Shown: one piece after another, positions 46,564 through 54,513 of the stretch
Layout: the number at the start of each line of letters is the position of its first letter
Numbering within the stretch: the stretch's first letter is position 1
Assembly: GCA_963717445.1 (NCBI GenBank)
Contig: OY970334.1
Span: 186,001 to 250,000 of the forward strand
Origin: JAGVPT01 sp963717445
GTDB lineage: Bacteria; Bacteroidota; Ignavibacteria; UBA10030; UBA8401
Length of the DNA: 64,000 nucleotides
Direction: 5' to 3'
Program-made: the position numbers and the translations under genes
Notes under the pieces: generated by a model
What the model was told of the DNA's origin: nothing
The model's database searches: none
What the model saw: only the letters and a program-made list of their open reading frames with translations

Positions 46564-46828
46564 AATAAAAATCCGCACTGCTACCCTAGGCAAGTGTGTT
46601 TAAAGAACCTCGTTCTTTTAAACGGTGGGTGTTTGCCTAATCGTTTCTTACTTCCACTGTCTGCTATCCTGCAAATGCAGGAAGCCCGAAGGCGTGTCGC
46701 AAATCCGGGCCGCTGGAAGCGGCACAGTCGAGGCCTGTAATATGACGATTATGAGTCAAACTCCCTGATGTACAAATTGTCAGGTTCTTTAATGTAATTG
46801 ACTATGGCTGACGGTGCGGACTAAATTG
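46564..46828 (-). ncRNA. ssrS: 6S-like regulatory RNA
   Basis: The ~350-nt zapA-rny gap is non-coding but folds on the minus strand as a nested rod. Arms in order from the base: GTCCGCAC (46821-46814)/GTGCGGAT (46578-46571), then TTAAAGAACCT (46792-46782)/AGGTTCTTTAA (46610-46600), an open bubble of ~16 nt on each side, GGG-GTTTG/CAAAC-CCC, AATCGT/ACGATT, ACTGT/ACAGT and terminal hairpins. A T-rich tail follows the base stem. The closing stem plus central bubble is the 6S hallmark, and ssrS often adjoins zapA. At ~260 nt it is longer than E. coli 6S (184 nt). 6S mimics an open promoter and binds RNA polymerase. Exact ends are uncertain. Confidence 0.62.
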
Positions 46829-46877
46829 TCCCAACAAAAAAGTAAAAAATTCCTCCTTACATAAGTTGCACAAAGAA

Positions 46878-47168
46878 TTATCCATCGCCTTGAAGGCTTG
46901 TGTCCAGGTAGTTCGAAATCTTAATGATCTCATTTTCGAAATTACTTATCATCTCCCTGTTCTTGTCCTTCTCCTTCAGCAAATCTTCAGTAATGTTGAG
47001 CGCGGCTAAGACTGAAATTGTAAGCGGTGGCTGTTCAGGAATTTTATCGTGGATTGAATTAATCATCGTATCTACGTACCCGGCGACTTTTTTTGTGAAC
47101 TCTTCGCTTTCTCCTCGCAGGGGATACTCAGACCCAAATATCTTCACTCGCACGCTTTTCCTGTCCAT
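46878..47168 (-). CDS. zapA: Cell division protein ZapA
   Basis: 96 aa from the ATG at 47168; a start 48 nt earlier stays open but the added residues do not fit the family. KSVRVKIFGSEYPLRGE is the ZapA opening strand and VAGYVDTMINSI begins the helical part, with a C-terminal coiled coil. ZapA cross-links FtsZ filaments. It follows a coiled-coil gene and precedes the 6S-like RNA. Confidence 0.88.
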   Translation of the reverse strand: MDRKSVRVKIFGSEYPLRGESEEFTKKVAGYVDTMINSIHDKIPEQPPLTISVLAALNITEDLLKEKDKNREMISNFENEIIKISNYLDTSLQGDG

Positions 47169-47245
47169 TGTTAATTCCAATGCGTTATCTAGTTGTAAGT
47201 TGGGAAAATTTAGCAAACGTCAGCGATAACTCTGCCTATGATAGT

Positions 47246-47584
47246 TTATAAATGAGAATTGATTTTTTCAAGTATAGCCTTCACTTTTTCCTGCAACATC
47301 GCCCTCTCGTCTTTATTCAGAATTCCGTTCGACGCAGACGTCAACAAAACTGCATTGACTTCCTTTCGCAGCTTATCAATCTCAGTGTCTTTTGTCGACA
47401 ATTCAGTCTGCATCTGCAGAATTTTCGTCTCCAATTCGTTTGCCTTCAATTGAATCGCGTGCTTCTCTTCGCGGAGTGAACTAATTGCGGTCGAAGCAGA
47501 GTAGGCTCTCTCCCAAAGTTGCTTGAGTGCAGTTTCAAGTGAGTTCTCTATACTTCCTATTTCTTGTTCAACCTGTTCTTGCAC
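47246..47584 (-). CDS. Coiled-coil protein next to zapA
   Basis: 112 aa. Almost the whole chain is heptad-like helix, rich in Glu, Lys, Leu and Gln (residues ~25-75), with a C-terminal helical hairpin starting at NGILNKDERAML. No known catalytic motif. Its place between pheT and zapA and its coiled-coil nature suggest a ZapB-like divisome partner, which is inference only. It could also be a diverged structural protein of another type. Confidence 0.7.
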   Translation of the reverse strand: MQEQVEQEIGSIENSLETALKQLWERAYSASTAISSLREEKHAIQLKANELETKILQMQTELSTKDTEIDKLRKEVNAVLLTSASNGILNKDERAMLQEKVKAILEKINSHL

Positions 47585-47616
47585 GCCAGTCCTATTGCAT
47601 TATCACATCGAAATTC

Positions 47617-50067
47617 TCAGCTTCGCAGTTCTGCCCCGAATTTACCGCACACATCTGAAACGATTTTTCGAATGACCGTTTCCGCTTCTTCTTCTGTCAA
47701 AGTTTTTTCCAGGGAATTCAGCTCGAGAGCGAACGCCAAACTCTTTTTCCCTTCTTTGAGAGGGTCTCCTTCAAAAACATCGAACAAGGTTACTTTTTTC
47801 AATAACGGCGAGCCACTCGCTCGTATGAGCTTTTCAATGCTTTCAGACAGAATATTTTTTTCAACGATAAAGGCTAAATCCCTTGTAATCGGAGGAAACT
47901 TGGAGGACGGAATGTAAGTTCTAAACTCCTTTTCCTCTCGAATCAATTCTTCAATGCTTAGCTCAGAGACATAAACATCACTTTCAAGTGAAAATTTCTT
48001 GAGCAATTCCCTTTTCACCTTGCCCAGAAAGCCGATGTAAGTGCCATTTTTTTCAACGGCTATAGTCTCTTCAGTTAAAGGACTACGGCTATCATAGCAA
48101 ATAAAATGAAATTTGTCAAGTAGAATTTTGTTCAGCAGCCCCTCGACAATCCCTTTCATATCGTAAATATCGACCGGGCGGTCGTCCGCGCTCCATCCAA
48201 GTTGATTACTTCTTCCTGCCAGACATAGCGAAAGGACTCTTTGTTCCAAAAAACCAGGAATAATGGTGTTCGAGCCGGTTTTTGCCACCCTTTTGTACGT
48301 TTTTCCCAGCTCAAAAATCCTTATATCCTTTGTCCCGAAATTAGAGTTGTAAAAAACTGCCTGCAACATGCTCATCACCATGCTCGGGCGCAGCGCAGAG
48401 AGATCTTTGCTTATCGGATTTTTAATTCGGACAACGTCCTCCGCGAACGCTTTGGCAACGCTCTCATCCACAAGGCTATTTGTTACGACTTCATTGAAGC
48501 CGAGGCCTTCAAGCGAACGGCGAATCTCATCTACCTTAGTATGGCTCGATATGCGTTCCGCAAAATCGATCACGGTGACCATCTTGTCCGTAATCTTTGA
48601 ATAACCGTAGAGTCGTGCCACCTCTTCGATGATATCGATTTCTTGCTCAAGGTCGGGGCGAAAAGTTGGCGCGACGCAAATAAAACTTTCAATGGAATAC
48701 TGTCGCGTCTTGATGCCGATGGGAGCTAACATTTTTTTAATTTGAGCGGCAGAGATGGTTGTTCCCAAAACTTTGTTTACCCGCGATAGACGAAGGCGGA
48801 TAGTTCGTTCCTTTATTTTTTTAGGATAAACGTCAGCAACTCCTTGTTGTATTCGTCCTCCCGCAATTTCTGCGAGCAACATCGCTGCACGGTTTGCCGC
48901 AAATACTGTTCCATTGGGGTCGGTTCCTCTTTCAAACCTGTACGATGCATCGGAGGATATTCCAAGCAGCTTCGCAGTTTTACGAATACCCGAATGCTCA
49001 AAGCAGGCACTTTCAATTAGCACCGAACTCGTCGAATCGGATATCTCCGAATTTGATCCGCCCATCACTCCTGCGATTGCAATGGCTCTATCGTTGTCAC
49101 AGATCATCAATGTTGATGAAGAAACTGTGCGTTCGGTCCCATCGAGGGTCGTGAATTTTTCTCCTTCAGAAGCATTCTTTACAATAATTTTTTTACCTTG
49201 AATTTTATCGTAGTCGAACGCGTGGAGGGGCTGTCCAGATTCGTACATGACAAAATTCGTAACATCGACAACGTTATTAATCGGCCTGATATTGCACGCC
49301 TTAAGAAGCGATTGAAGCCATTGAGGGGATGCGGCTACTTTAACATCCGTGATCAAACGAGCGGAGTAACGAAGACAAGCTTTTTTATCTTTTATTTCGA
49401 CCGAAACATTTTTCTTGATATTGCTCTTTGTATTTTCTCGAACGCTGGTTTTAGGAAGGACAATCTTTTTCTTGACGAGGGGCGCGGCTTCCCTCGCGAT
49501 ACCGATATGGCTTAAGCAGTCGGGGCGGTTGGGAGTAACTCCAATTTCAAAAACAACATCGTCTAGCCCTAAATATCCCGCCAGCGGCATTCCTACCGTT
49601 GCAGAGCGGTCAAGCACAAGAATGCCGGTTGCATCGTCACCGAGTCCTAATTCATATTCCGAACAAATCATTCCGTTCGATTCTTCCCCCCGAACTTTGA
49701 CCTTTGAAAGCGTAAACGGTTTTCCATCAGGATCATGTTGGTTTTTCGGTACAATGGCACCTACTAAACCTACTGCGACTTTTTGTCGGGCAAGAACATT
49801 CGGAGCACCACACACTATTTGCAGAACGGGGGCTGACTCTGAAGAATTCTTTGCCGCATTGACTCTTACTTCGCAAAGAGACAGCTTGTCGGCGTTCGGA
49901 TGCTTTCTCACTGAGAGAACTTCACCTACAACGAACTTGTCAAATGCCGCTCCAAGCTGTTCGACACTTTCGACCTCTAAACCAACGGATGTAAGCCTTT
50001 GAGCTAATTCCTCAGAGGTAACCTTAAATTGAACGTAGCGCCCTAACCAATTGAGAGATATACGCAT
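47617..50067 (-). CDS. pheT: Phenylalanyl-tRNA synthetase beta subunit
   Basis: 816 aa. Domains in order: a tRNA-binding OB fold (FVVGEVLSVRKHPNADKL), the B3/B4 editing region, B5 (VNKVLGTTISAAQIKKML), the catalytic-like core with FEIGVTPNRPDCLSHIG, and the C-terminal anticodon-binding FDX-ACB domain (FPPITRDLAFIV). It pairs with PheS, whose gene ends 11 nt upstream. Confidence 0.97.
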   Translation of the reverse strand: MRISLNWLGRYVQFKVTSEELAQRLTSVGLEVESVEQLGAAFDKFVVGEVLSVRKHPNADKLSLCEVRVNAAKNSSESAPVLQIVCGAPNVLARQKVAVGLVGAIVPKNQHDPDGKPFTLSKVKVRGEESNGMICSEYELGLGDDATGILVLDRSATVGMPLAGYLGLDDVVFEIGVTPNRPDCLSHIGIAREAAPLVKKKIVLPKTSVRENTKSNIKKNVSVEIKDKKACLRYSARLITDVKVAASPQWLQSLLKACNIRPINNVVDVTNFVMYESGQPLHAFDYDKIQGKKIIVKNASEGEKFTTLDGTERTVSSSTLMICDNDRAIAIAGVMGGSNSEISDSTSSVLIESACFEHSGIRKTAKLLGISSDASYRFERGTDPNGTVFAANRAAMLLAEIAGGRIQQGVADVYPKKIKERTIRLRLSRVNKVLGTTISAAQIKKMLAPIGIKTRQYSIESFICVAPTFRPDLEQEIDIIEEVARLYGYSKITDKMVTVIDFAERISSHTKVDEIRRSLEGLGFNEVVTNSLVDESVAKAFAEDVVRIKNPISKDLSALRPSMVMSMLQAVFYNSNFGTKDIRIFELGKTYKRVAKTGSNTIIPGFLEQRVLSLCLAGRSNQLGWSADDRPVDIYDMKGIVEGLLNKILLDKFHFICYDSRSPLTEETIAVEKNGTYIGFLGKVKRELLKKFSLESDVYVSELSIEELIREEKEFRTYIPSSKFPPITRDLAFIVEKNILSESIEKLIRASGSPLLKKVTLFDVFEGDPLKEGKKSLAFALELNSLEKTLTEEEAETVIRKIVSDVCGKFGAELRS

Positions 50068-50078
50068 AAGTGTAAAGA

Positions 50079-51110
50079 TTAAAACTGTTTTAGAAATCTA
50101 ATATCGTTCTCAAACAATAGGCGGATGTCGGAAATATTGTGCCTCAATAGCGTCGTTCGTTCTACACCAATCCCAAATGCAAACCCTGTAAACGCCTCGG
50201 GATCGTATCCGACATTTTTCAAGACATTGGGATGGACCATACCGGCACCCAGAATTTCCAGCCAGCCTGAATGTTTGCATACCCGGCATCCCTTCCCGGA
50301 GCACAGGAAGCACGTGATGTCCATTTCAAGGCTTGGCTCCGTAAAAGGGAAAAAACTTGGGCGAAATTTATATTGTAAATTGGTCCCGTAAAATTCGCGC
50401 GCAAAAGCAACAAGAGTCCCTTTCAACTCGCTGAAGCTTACATTTCTATCGACGTACAACCCCTCCACTTGATGGAACAGGCAATAGCTTCGCGCGCTAA
50501 TCGCTTCGTTTCTATACACGCGGCCAGGCATTATCACACGCACCGGAGGGCGGCGCTCTTTCATGACCCGGATTTGAACGGGGGACGTATGCGTCCGGAG
50601 CAAAACATCATCTTCAATGAAAAATGTATCCTGCATATCCCGAGCCGGGTGATTCGGAGGGAAGTTCAATGCCTCGAAGTTATGGTAATCATCCTCGATT
50701 TCTGGCCCGTCAACGACACCGAATCCCATGGAGATGAAAATCGCCGATATATCGTCGAGCGTTTGAGTGATCGGATGACAGGTGCCTATCGGCGGAACCC
50801 TTCCCGGAAGCGTCAAATCGATGAACGTCGTTTGACCGGCAGCAACAGATTCGACTTGCTTCTTCGCCGATTGATACAGGGAGTCAACAAAAGCACGAAG
50901 CTCGTTAAGCTGTTTTCCATAATTCGGTTTCAACTCAACTGCAACAGATTTCAATTCGTCAAATAGTTGCGCAACACTTCCCTTTCGGGCAAGAAATTCG
51001 ATTCGATACTTTTCCAAATCATCCGCCGAAACGATATTTCCGGCGGAGAGTTGAGCTTTAGCCCGGAGAGATTGAATAGATTGTTCTAAATTTGAGATCG
51101 GTTCAGACAT
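50079..51110 (-). CDS. pheS: Phenylalanyl-tRNA synthetase alpha subunit
   Basis: 343 aa class II synthetase. Motif 2 region YRNEAISARSYCLFHQVEGL and motif 3 GFAFGIGVERTTLLRH are present. PSFFPFTEPSLEMDI and CFLCSGKGCRVCKHSGW mark the bacterial alpha subunit; the latter is cysteine-rich. N-terminal ~90 residues form the coiled-coil tRNA-binding arm. Standard pheS-pheT order. Confidence 0.97.
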   Translation of the reverse strand: MSEPISNLEQSIQSLRAKAQLSAGNIVSADDLEKYRIEFLARKGSVAQLFDELKSVAVELKPNYGKQLNELRAFVDSLYQSAKKQVESVAAGQTTFIDLTLPGRVPPIGTCHPITQTLDDISAIFISMGFGVVDGPEIEDDYHNFEALNFPPNHPARDMQDTFFIEDDVLLRTHTSPVQIRVMKERRPPVRVIMPGRVYRNEAISARSYCLFHQVEGLYVDRNVSFSELKGTLVAFAREFYGTNLQYKFRPSFFPFTEPSLEMDITCFLCSGKGCRVCKHSGWLEILGAGMVHPNVLKNVGYDPEAFTGFAFGIGVERTTLLRHNISDIRLLFENDIRFLKQF

Positions 51111-51189
51111 TGTTATGGGTTCTGCTTTTCAGGGTTGAAACAAAACTTCCCGCCCACACCGGTAGCATAGTGTGGCGGGAAGCGGTCTA

Positions 51190-51537
51190 TTACGCTTTGA
51201 TAAATTTTACAACTTCTGCAAATGCTTCGGGGTTCCCAGCCGCAAGTTCGGCGAGAATTTTTCGATTGATGTCGACCTGCTTTTTGTGAAGGCCGTCCAT
51301 GAGTTTTGAATAGGTCAGCCCGTGCAATCGCGCAGCAGCGTTAATGCGTGCAATCCATAATTGGCGGAATGTCCTCTTCTTTGCTTTTCTGTCCCGGTAT
51401 GCAAATTGATAGCCCTTATCGATGCTATGTTTGGCGACCGTCAGGACTTTGCTTCTCGCACCCCAATAGCCTTTCGCTTCGCTGAGAATCCTTTTGCGAC
51501 GGCGATGGGAGGCAACTTTATTTTGCGAACGTGGCAT
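51190..51537 (-). CDS. rplT: Large ribosomal subunit protein bL20
   Basis: 115 aa, normal length. PRSQNKVASHRRRKRILSEAKGYWGARSK is represented by its RNA-binding N-terminus and LWIARINAAARLHGLTYS is the conserved core. It is needed early in 50S assembly and often represses its own operon in E. coli. It follows rpmI by 54 nt. Confidence 0.97.
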   Translation of the reverse strand: MPRSQNKVASHRRRKRILSEAKGYWGARSKVLTVAKHSIDKGYQFAYRDRKAKKRTFRQLWIARINAAARLHGLTYSKLMDGLHKKQVDINRKILAELAAGNPEAFAEVVKFIKA

Positions 51538-51591
51538 AGTTGCTCTTGTCTCCTTTGGTGATGATGAAATGAATGTGAATTAGTAAAACAA

Positions 51592-51786
51592 TTACAATAC
51601 CAGTAAGCGTTTGATATTCCGCTCATCTGCCGCGGATATCAACCCGGAACGGCGTAAGTGGCGTTTGCGCTTAGTTGATTTGCTTGTAAGGATATGTCGG
51701 CGGTTCATCTTATGGCGCTTAATCTTTCCGGTGCCTGTCACTTTGAATGTCTTTCGTGCACTCCGGTGCGATTTCATCTTTGGCAT
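51592..51786 (-). CDS. rpmI: Large ribosomal subunit protein bL35
   Basis: 64 aa. MPKMKSHRSARKTFKVTGTG, HKMNRRHILTSKSTKRKRHL and the end ERNIKRLLV are typical. It lies 14 nt after infC and before rplT in the usual infC-rpmI-rplT order. Confidence 0.97.
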   Translation of the reverse strand: MPKMKSHRSARKTFKVTGTGKIKRHKMNRRHILTSKSTKRKRHLRRSGLISAADERNIKRLLVL

Positions 51787-51800
51787 ATGTTCCCTTTATT

Positions 51801-52361
51801 TTATGCTTGTTTATTTTCTGCTGCTACTTTCTCGGATTTGACCTTTGCCGATTTATCCGGCGCATAAAAGATAATCATATTACGCCCTTCCATGTGTAAC
51901 GGCTGGTCAATTTTCGCTACGTCAACCAGGCGCTCGGTCAACCGGTTCAACAGGCTTTCGCCATGATCCTTGTACGTGATTTCCCTTCCCTTAAAGATAA
52001 CCGTCGCTTTCACCTTGTGCCCGTCTGCAATAAATTGTAGCGCGTGCTTCGTCTTAAATTCAAAATCGTGAATATCGGTATTCGGGTGAAACCGGAGTTC
52101 CTTCACGAGGCTTATATGCTGATGTTTCTTCTGGATTTTTTCTTTCTTTTGAAGTTCATACTTGTATTTGCCGAAGTCCATAATTTTGCAGACCGGCGGC
52201 ACGGCATTCGGCACAACTTCAATAAGATCTTTTCCTTTTTGCTGCGAAATTGTCAGTGCGTCTCGCGGAGTCATCACTCCGAGCTGCTGGCCGTTATTGT
52301 CGATGACGCGGATTTGTGCCGTGCGAATTTCTTCGTTGATGCGGGGTCCTTTACTTTTGAT
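51801..52361 (-). CDS. infC: Translation initiation factor IF-3, probable ATC start
   Basis: 186 aa if begun at the ATC at 52361-52359. The first in-frame ATG (52277) would remove the conserved N-terminal RINEEIRTAQIRVIDNNG block, which is read in the same frame upstream. The ATC has AGGAG 8 nt before it, overlapping the thrS stop codon. IF-3 genes in many bacteria start at AUU, AUC or AUA and are self-regulated through discrimination against this start; the same is inferred here. VVPNAVPPVCKIMDFGKYKYE is the linker region and KVKATVIFKGREI the C domain. Confidence 0.93.
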   Translation of the reverse strand: MKSKGPRINEEIRTAQIRVIDNNGQQLGVMTPRDALTISQQKGKDLIEVVPNAVPPVCKIMDFGKYKYELQKKEKIQKKHQHISLVKELRFHPNTDIHDFEFKTKHALQFIADGHKVKATVIFKGREITYKDHGESLLNRLTERLVDVAKIDQPLHMEGRNMIIFYAPDKSAKVKSEKVAAENKQA

Positions 52362-52372
52362 GCGGGTATCTC

Positions 52373-54313
52373 CTATACAGTGAGTGATTTGTGTTGGACT
52401 TCGTATTGGATTTGCTCAATGAATTTTTCGAGCGCAAGGCTTCCCAAATCTCCTTTTTTGTGCTGCCGAACCGATACGGTGCCTGCTGCCTTTTCTTTTT
52501 CCCCTATGACAAGCATGTACGGTACTTTCTTCAATTCCCAGTCACGAATTTTATAGCCTATCTTTTCGTTACGGTCGTCAAAATCGACCCTGATATCGGC
52601 TTTGTTTAAATTTTCGAATATCGTTTGACCGTACGCCGTCTGTGCATCGGTAATAGGAATCACAACAGCCTGCACCGGAGTCAGCCAAATCGGAAATTCT
52701 CCTGCAAAATGCTCGATGAGAATGCCGATGAATCGTTCAAACGACCCGAACGGCGCTCGGTGAATTATCACTGGACGATGTTTTTGTCCATCGCTGCCGG
52801 TGAATTCAAGTTGAAATCTTTCGGGCATAACGTAATCAACCTGAACGGTACCGAGCTGCCATGTTCTTCCTATTGCATCTTTGACCATGAAGTCGATCTT
52901 CGGACCGTAAAAGGAGGCTTCTCCAATTCCAATGAAGTAGTCGAGCTTCATTTCATCGGCAACTTCTTTGATCTCACGTTGCGCCTGTTCCCAGAACGCC
53001 ACATCGCCGCCAAATTTGTCGACGTTTTTGTCGTCGCGGAACGAAAGGCGCGTTGTGACTTCCATTCCAAACGTTCGAAAAACAAATTGCGTAAGCTCCA
53101 CTGTTCGCGAGATCTCTTCTTTGAGCTGATCGTGCGAGCAATAGATATGAGCATCATCTTGAGTAAAGCCGCGCACGCGCGTGAGTCCGCTCATTTCCCC
53201 GGATTGCTCGTAGCGGTAGACTGTGCCGAATTCCGCCAATCGGATCGGAAGGTCTCGGTACGACCTGGGCTTCGCGGAATAAATCTGGTGATGATGAGGA
53301 CAGTTCATCGGTTTCAGGAGAAACTGCTCGCCATCTTCCATTGTGATCGGAGCAAATTGTGAATCTTTGTAGTACGGATAGTGACCTGAGGTTTTATACA
53401 ATTCCAAATTTGCGATATGAGGAGTAACAACGGGTAAGTATCCGCGTTTTCGCTGTTCCTCACGCAAAAATTTTTCAAGCGTCTCGCGAACGATCGTCCC
53501 TTTGGGCAGCCACAGCGGCAGGCCGCTGCCAACTTTCGGGGTGAGAAGGAACAATTCCATCTCAGCGCCGATCTTTCGATGGTCGCGGCGCTTGGCCTCT
53601 TCAATCCGGAAAAGATATTCGTCGAGTTCCTGCTTCGTCGGAAATGTTATGCCATAAATTCGCTGAAGCATTTTATTCTTCTCGTTGCCTCTCCAGTAAG
53701 CGCCGGCAACATTCATCAATTTGATGAATTTAATCTTTCCCGTGGAAGGGATATGAGGACCATAGCAGAGGTCGGTAAAATTTCCTTGATGATACATGCT
53801 GATCGCTTCCCCTTTAAACTCATTCAGCAGTTCAATTTTGTACTGGTCCCCCTTCTTTTTGAAATATTCCGCCGCTTTTTCCCATGAGACTTCTTCGCGT
53901 TTGTAAGGAACGTCGCGGTTGGCGAATTCCTTCATTTTAGATTCAATCGCCGCAAGTTCTTCATTCGTGAGAGAATGATCTCCCATGTCGATGTCGTAAT
54001 AGAAACCGTTTTCAATAGATGGACCGATCCCGAATTTTGTTCCAGGGAACAACGCCTCCACTGCTTCCGCCATCAGATGAGCAGAGCTGTGCCAGTATGT
54101 AGACTTCCCTTCTGGAGAATCCCACGTATTGATTTTTATAGATGCATCCTCAGATATCGACCGGCTTAAATCCCACACTTCTCCGTTAACGGTAATCGAA
54201 AGCGCGTTCTTTGCCAAGCCTCGGCTTATGCGTTCAGCAATCTGAGCCCCGGTAATGCCGCTCTCAAACTCTTTTTTGCTGCCGTCGGGGAATGTAATTG
54301 TCACCTTTTTCAT
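52373..54313 (-). CDS. thrS: Threonyl-tRNA synthetase
   Basis: 646 aa from the ATG at 54313. An earlier in-frame GTG overlaps the terminator hairpin and adds residues foreign to ThrRS. Domains: TGS (KVTITFPDGSKK), the editing SAD domain (HSSAHLMAEAVEALFPG and the late FTDLCYGPHIPSTG), the class II core with MNCPHHHQIY and the FTQDDAHIYC block, and the C-terminal anticodon domain. Its start overlaps a short leader ORF as TAATG. It begins the infC operon and is preceded by a possible attenuator. Confidence 0.97.
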   Translation of the reverse strand: MKKVTITFPDGSKKEFESGITGAQIAERISRGLAKNALSITVNGEVWDLSRSISEDASIKINTWDSPEGKSTYWHSSAHLMAEAVEALFPGTKFGIGPSIENGFYYDIDMGDHSLTNEELAAIESKMKEFANRDVPYKREEVSWEKAAEYFKKKGDQYKIELLNEFKGEAISMYHQGNFTDLCYGPHIPSTGKIKFIKLMNVAGAYWRGNEKNKMLQRIYGITFPTKQELDEYLFRIEEAKRRDHRKIGAEMELFLLTPKVGSGLPLWLPKGTIVRETLEKFLREEQRKRGYLPVVTPHIANLELYKTSGHYPYYKDSQFAPITMEDGEQFLLKPMNCPHHHQIYSAKPRSYRDLPIRLAEFGTVYRYEQSGEMSGLTRVRGFTQDDAHIYCSHDQLKEEISRTVELTQFVFRTFGMEVTTRLSFRDDKNVDKFGGDVAFWEQAQREIKEVADEMKLDYFIGIGEASFYGPKIDFMVKDAIGRTWQLGTVQVDYVMPERFQLEFTGSDGQKHRPVIIHRAPFGSFERFIGILIEHFAGEFPIWLTPVQAVVIPITDAQTAYGQTIFENLNKADIRVDFDDRNEKIGYKIRDWELKKVPYMLVIGEKEKAAGTVSVRQHKKGDLGSLALEKFIEQIQYEVQHKSLTV

Positions 54314-54326
54314 TACGCTGTATTCC

Positions 54327-54360
54327 AAAAAATAAAAAATCGGAGCGAGCAATCTCCGAT
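54327..54360 (-). terminator. Hairpin attenuator candidate in the thrS leader
   Basis: ATCGGAG/CTCCGAT (54360-54354 with 54345-54339) form a 7-bp stem with an 8-nt loop, followed on the minus strand by T6-A-T5. It ends 13 nt before the thrS ATG and lies between a promoter and the gene, so it would act as an attenuator. A 17-aa ORF (MCIGDCSLRFFIFWNTA, 54366-54313) runs through it and its TAA overlaps the thrS ATG. A leader segment GAGCAAT (54419-54413) can pair with the loop ATTGCTC (54353-54347). It could instead be an ordinary terminator if thrS has another promoter. Confidence 0.6.
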
Positions 54361-54431
54361 GCACATTTTAACTCTTTCTCATTGAATTCCGTAATGAATC
54401 ACTTCCAGTAATTGCTCCTTTATTTATCTAT

Positions 54432-54460
54432 AAAATAGCAAAAAGAGTGCAGAAATGCAA
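54432..54460 (-). promoter_or_regulatory. Promoter of the thrS operon
   Basis: Minus-strand TTGCAT (54460-54455), a 17-nt spacer and TATTTT (54437-54432). Predicted leader ~110 nt, holding an unused-looking AAGGAG (54420-54415), a short ORF and the attenuator hairpin. Confidence 0.5.
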
Positions 54461-54513
54461 CAATCAGGTGGCGTCTTAACTAAAAAAATGCCTTCTATCA
54501 CCTCTTATGTTTT

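Noticed and set aside
46564..46828. Cobalamin riboswitch, tmRNA or RNase P RNA in the zapA-rny gap
   Set aside because: None of the conserved cores (B12-box, tRNA-like ends with resume codon, P4 helix motif) is visible, and rny is not a B12-related gene.
54327..54460. T-box leader of thrS
   Set aside because: No T-box sequence or specifier stem is present; only a terminator and a short ORF.
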